Below, piece after piece: positions 6,649 to 8,716 of a DNA stretch of 8,716 nt; the first letter of the stretch is position 1, and the number at the start of each line of letters is the position of its first letter. The stretch comes from Bacteroidales bacterium (GTDB lineage: Bacteria; Bacteroidota; Bacteroidia; Bacteroidales; UBA12077): assembly GCA_030643125.1 (NCBI GenBank), contig DAOWML010000075.1, forward strand, positions 1-8,716. The letters run 5' to 3'. The translations under genes were made by a program, and so were the position numbers. Under the pieces are notes generated by a model. It made no database searches. It was not told the DNA's origin and saw only the letters and a list, made by a program, of their open reading frames with translations.

Positions 6649-7935
6649 ATGAAGTTAAACAGAAAGCAACAACCTGAATTTAAAAATATAGAGAATATAA
6701 ATATTCCTGTTCCTGAAAAAATAAATCTTGACAATGGAATTGAGACCTATATTATAAATGCAGGAACACAAGAGATTATTAAAATAGATATAATATTTAA
6801 CGCGGGAAGCTGGTATCAGGAAAAACCTCTGATTGCAACCATTGTAAATGAGATGCTCATTGAAGGAACTAAAAGCCTGACATCCCAACAAATTGCTGAA
6901 AAACTGGATTATTATGGAGCCTTCATTCATCCCAACCCAACCAAGGATTTTGGAAACATTACTTTGTATACACTTAAGAAATATTTACCAGAAACAATAA
7001 AAATTCTTAATGATATAATTAAACATCCTATATTTCCTGAATATGAACTGAAAACTTTTTTGAGCAAAAGAAAGCAACAATTTCAGATTGAGTTAGAAAA
7101 AGTTACAAATATTGCACGTCGCGAATTTAACGAACAACTTTTTGGCGAAAATCATCCTTATGGAAAAAAAACAGAACTTAAAGATTATGACCTGGTTAAT
7201 CGCAAAGATGTTATTCAGTTTCATAAAAGGCTTTACCATTCAGAAAATTGCAAAATAATTATGTCAGGAAAAATTGATGATTCTGATATTAAGCTTCTTA
7301 ATCAGTATTTGGGGAATAAGGACTGGAGCATAAAAACTGAAGCTAAATCATTAAATTTCGGTATAACATCCCAGCCTAAAATGGAATCGTTTGTTGAAAA
7401 AGAAAACGTAACACAATCTGCCATACGTTTAGGGGGAATAATTATCAACAAAGATCATCCCGATTATCATAAATTAAATGTGGTTAATACCATCTTAGGC
7501 GGATATTTTGGCTCACGTTTAATGAAAACCATTCGCGAAGAAAAAGGATATACTTATGGAATTAGTTCGGTTTTGGTTTCATTAAAACATGCCGGATATC
7601 TTGTAATCTTATCTGAAGTTGGAGCCAATGTTGCTAAAAATGCTATTACTGATGTTATAACTGAAATTAAAAAATTAAGAGAAGAACAAGTTAGTCAAAA
7701 GGAACTCGATCTGGTTAAAAATTATATGCTTGGCGATATGCTAAGATCTTTCGACGGCCCATTTGAAATATCAGCCAGCTTTATAAACATAATGGATTTA
7801 GGACTCGATACTAATTATTATGATAAAGCTATTGAAGCCATAAGAACAATAACTCCTGATGAAATAATTCTTATTGCAAATAAATATCTACAAGAAGATA
7901 CTTTAATTAAAACTATAGCCGGTAAATACAATTAA
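6649..7935 (+). CDS. M16-family peptidase-like protein, non-catalytic partner subunit
   Basis: A 428-residue M16-fold protein. Where the catalytic subunit has HLFEH this one reads TIVNE (64-68), just before the conserved (L/M)xxEG(S/T), so all zinc ligands and the catalytic glutamate of the motif are missing. The C-terminal half keeps the segment GGYFGSRLMKTIREEKGYTYG (split around 284-304). Arg296 and Tyr303 correspond to the Arg/Tyr pair that in two-chain M16 peptidases contacts the substrate carbonyl from the non-catalytic chain. The catalytic neighbour lacks this pair, so the two proteins look complementary. The 4 bp spacing after the preceding stop (TAATAGAATG) suggests tight co-expression. 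No signal peptide or membrane segment is seen. An N-terminal extension of about 20 charged residues precedes the fold. Confidence 0.92.
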   Translation: MKLNRKQQPEFKNIENINIPVPEKINLDNGIETYIINAGTQEIIKIDIIFNAGSWYQEKPLIATIVNEMLIEGTKSLTSQQIAEKLDYYGAFIHPNPTKDFGNITLYTLKKYLPETIKILNDIIKHPIFPEYELKTFLSKRKQQFQIELEKVTNIARREFNEQLFGENHPYGKKTELKDYDLVNRKDVIQFHKRLYHSENCKIIMSGKIDDSDIKLLNQYLGNKDWSIKTEAKSLNFGITSQPKMESFVEKENVTQSAIRLGGIIINKDHPDYHKLNVVNTILGGYFGSRLMKTIREEKGYTYGISSVLVSLKHAGYLVILSEVGANVAKNAITDVITEIKKLREEQVSQKELDLVKNYMLGDMLRSFDGPFEISASFINIMDLGLDTNYYDKAIEAIRTITPDEIILIANKYLQEDTLIKTIAGKYN

Positions 7936-7972
7936 TATTCTTATTTTCGTTTATAGAATTGTATTACTAATT

Positions 7973-8716
7973 ATGCAAAAATTATTAATTTCAATATTAA
8001 TTATACTTTCTTTTATCCTGGTTAATAAAAAAGGAAGATCGCAAACATCACTAACTATTAAAAACGTTAGTGTCATTAACGATCAGGGTCATGTAAGAAT
8101 ATCGTGGAATTATTCCGGAACTGATACCATTGTTATTTTTAGAGATGAATTAGAATTTGTTAATGCTTTAGCACTTATACATACTATTACAAATTCTTCT
8201 ATTAATTCTTATATTGATGAAACTGCTCAAGCTAATTTAAATCCCAGATCATATCAAGTCAAATCGAAAACAGCAGGATATATAACAAATTCCACTAAAA
8301 TAGTGTCAACATACCATTTAACTTTTAACTACGATTCCTGCCTACGACAAATGAATCTGAGCTGGAACGATTTAGAAGCTGATTTTCCTACAAATGAATG
8401 GACACCTTCTCAATTCATAATTAATATGATAGAAGATGGAAGTTTGCAAGCAACATCTGTAAGCGCTTCATTAGATGCATATATTGTTGGAAATATATTA
8501 GAAAACACAAATTACTCCTTTTTAATTGAAACACAATGGGATGATACAGATTTAACCAGCTATTCCAATGCAATTAGTAAATTCACCCAAATGCCTTTGA
8601 GTCCCGATTATATTAACGCTATTTCAGCATCAGTTGAAGGCAATAATACTAATTTAAAATTCGAGATTGATCCTGATTCTGAATTAGATACATATAAACT
8701 TTTAAAATCAGATTCA
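7973..8716 (+). CDS. Secreted Fn3-like multi-domain protein, probable gliding-motility/T9SS-type (partial, 3' end outside window)
   Basis: An open frame of 248 codons from ATG 7973 to the window edge, with no stop. The N-terminus is a signal peptide: MQK, a hydrophobic core LLISILIILSFILV, then NKKGRSQ, with likely cleavage near residue 24. The mature part looks like beta-sandwich modules in series: about 26-112 (VRISWNYSG, ending SYQVKSKTAG), about 113-207 (DSCLRQMNLSWND, then NYSFLIETQW), and a third starting near 212 (LKFEIDPDSELDTYKLLKSD). This recurring 'xLxW … Y.V' pattern is Fn3-like. It is typical, in my knowledge of the group, of long Bacteroidota proteins ending in a gliding-motility/type IX sorting domain; that end is not visible, so the fate is inferred. 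It begins 37 bp after the M16 partner with no terminator between, so co-transcription is possible. Confidence 0.8.
   Translation, partial: MQKLLISILIILSFILVNKKGRSQTSLTIKNVSVINDQGHVRISWNYSGTDTIVIFRDELEFVNALALIHTITNSSINSYIDETAQANLNPRSYQVKSKTAGYITNSTKIVSTYHLTFNYDSCLRQMNLSWNDLEADFPTNEWTPSQFIINMIEDGSLQATSVSASLDAYIVGNILENTNYSFLIETQWDDTDLTSYSNAISKFTQMPLSPDYINAISASVEGNNTNLKFEIDPDSELDTYKLLKSDS

Noticed and set aside
6655..6930. Minus-strand open frame of 91 codons under the second M16 gene
   Set aside because: Antisense shadow of a well-supported M16 coding sequence, with a low-complexity Tyr/Ile/Phe-rich translation.
1..8716. CRISPR array, tRNA/rRNA genes, phage or defence genes
   Set aside because: No regularly spaced repeats, no cloverleaf-like or ribosomal RNA segments, and every long frame is accounted for by CLC, CBS, Yip1-like, M16 or Fn3-like proteins.

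Overview
This window is AT-rich DNA, about one third G+C by eye. It comes from a member of the Bacteroidota, inferred from three things. Shine-Dalgarno sequences are essentially absent. At least two starts are preceded by boxes matching the Bacteroidota -7 consensus TAnnTTTG. The last gene is a secreted protein with fibronectin-III-like modules, of the kind found in type IX secretion / gliding-motility proteins. I cannot place genus or species.

Layout. Positions 3-65 hold the last codons of a plus-strand gene that enters from the left, closed by a hairpin terminator. From 99 to 5260 everything reads on the minus strand. In transcription order this is a CLC chloride channel/transporter with C-terminal CBS domains (5260 to 3482), a second paralogous CLC-CBS protein (3412 to 1622), a five-helix Yip1-like membrane protein (1320 to 634), and a 144-codon CBS-pair reading frame (533 to 99). 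That last frame is recognisably the severed C-terminus of a third CLC copy. A 145 bp divergent spacer (5261-5405) separates this block from a plus-strand set: a catalytic M16 zinc peptidase subunit (5406-6644), its non-catalytic M16 partner 4 bp later (6649-7935), and a signal-peptide-bearing Fn3-like protein (7973 onward) that runs off the right edge in frame.

How the genes fit together. The two CLC proteins share the same architecture and are probably products of tandem duplication. Their pore motifs have diverged unequally: the upstream copy keeps GHGIP/GLEGP, while the downstream copy has GHGVS/GVEAP. Both carry valine where proton-coupled CLC exchangers usually have the internal 'proton glutamate'. 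The CBS fragment at 99-533 keeps an intact reading frame and aligns with both CLC C-termini without gaps. Just upstream lie ten codons still matching the CLC helix-R/linker region, then an in-frame TAG, then a bidirectional terminator. The M16 pair has one subunit with HxxEH and one without, the expected pattern for a two-chain M16 peptidase.

Most of this is ordinary chromosomal content. The most unusual item is the detached CBS module of a third CLC copy. I found no CRISPR array, RNA gene, complete mobile element or defence system.
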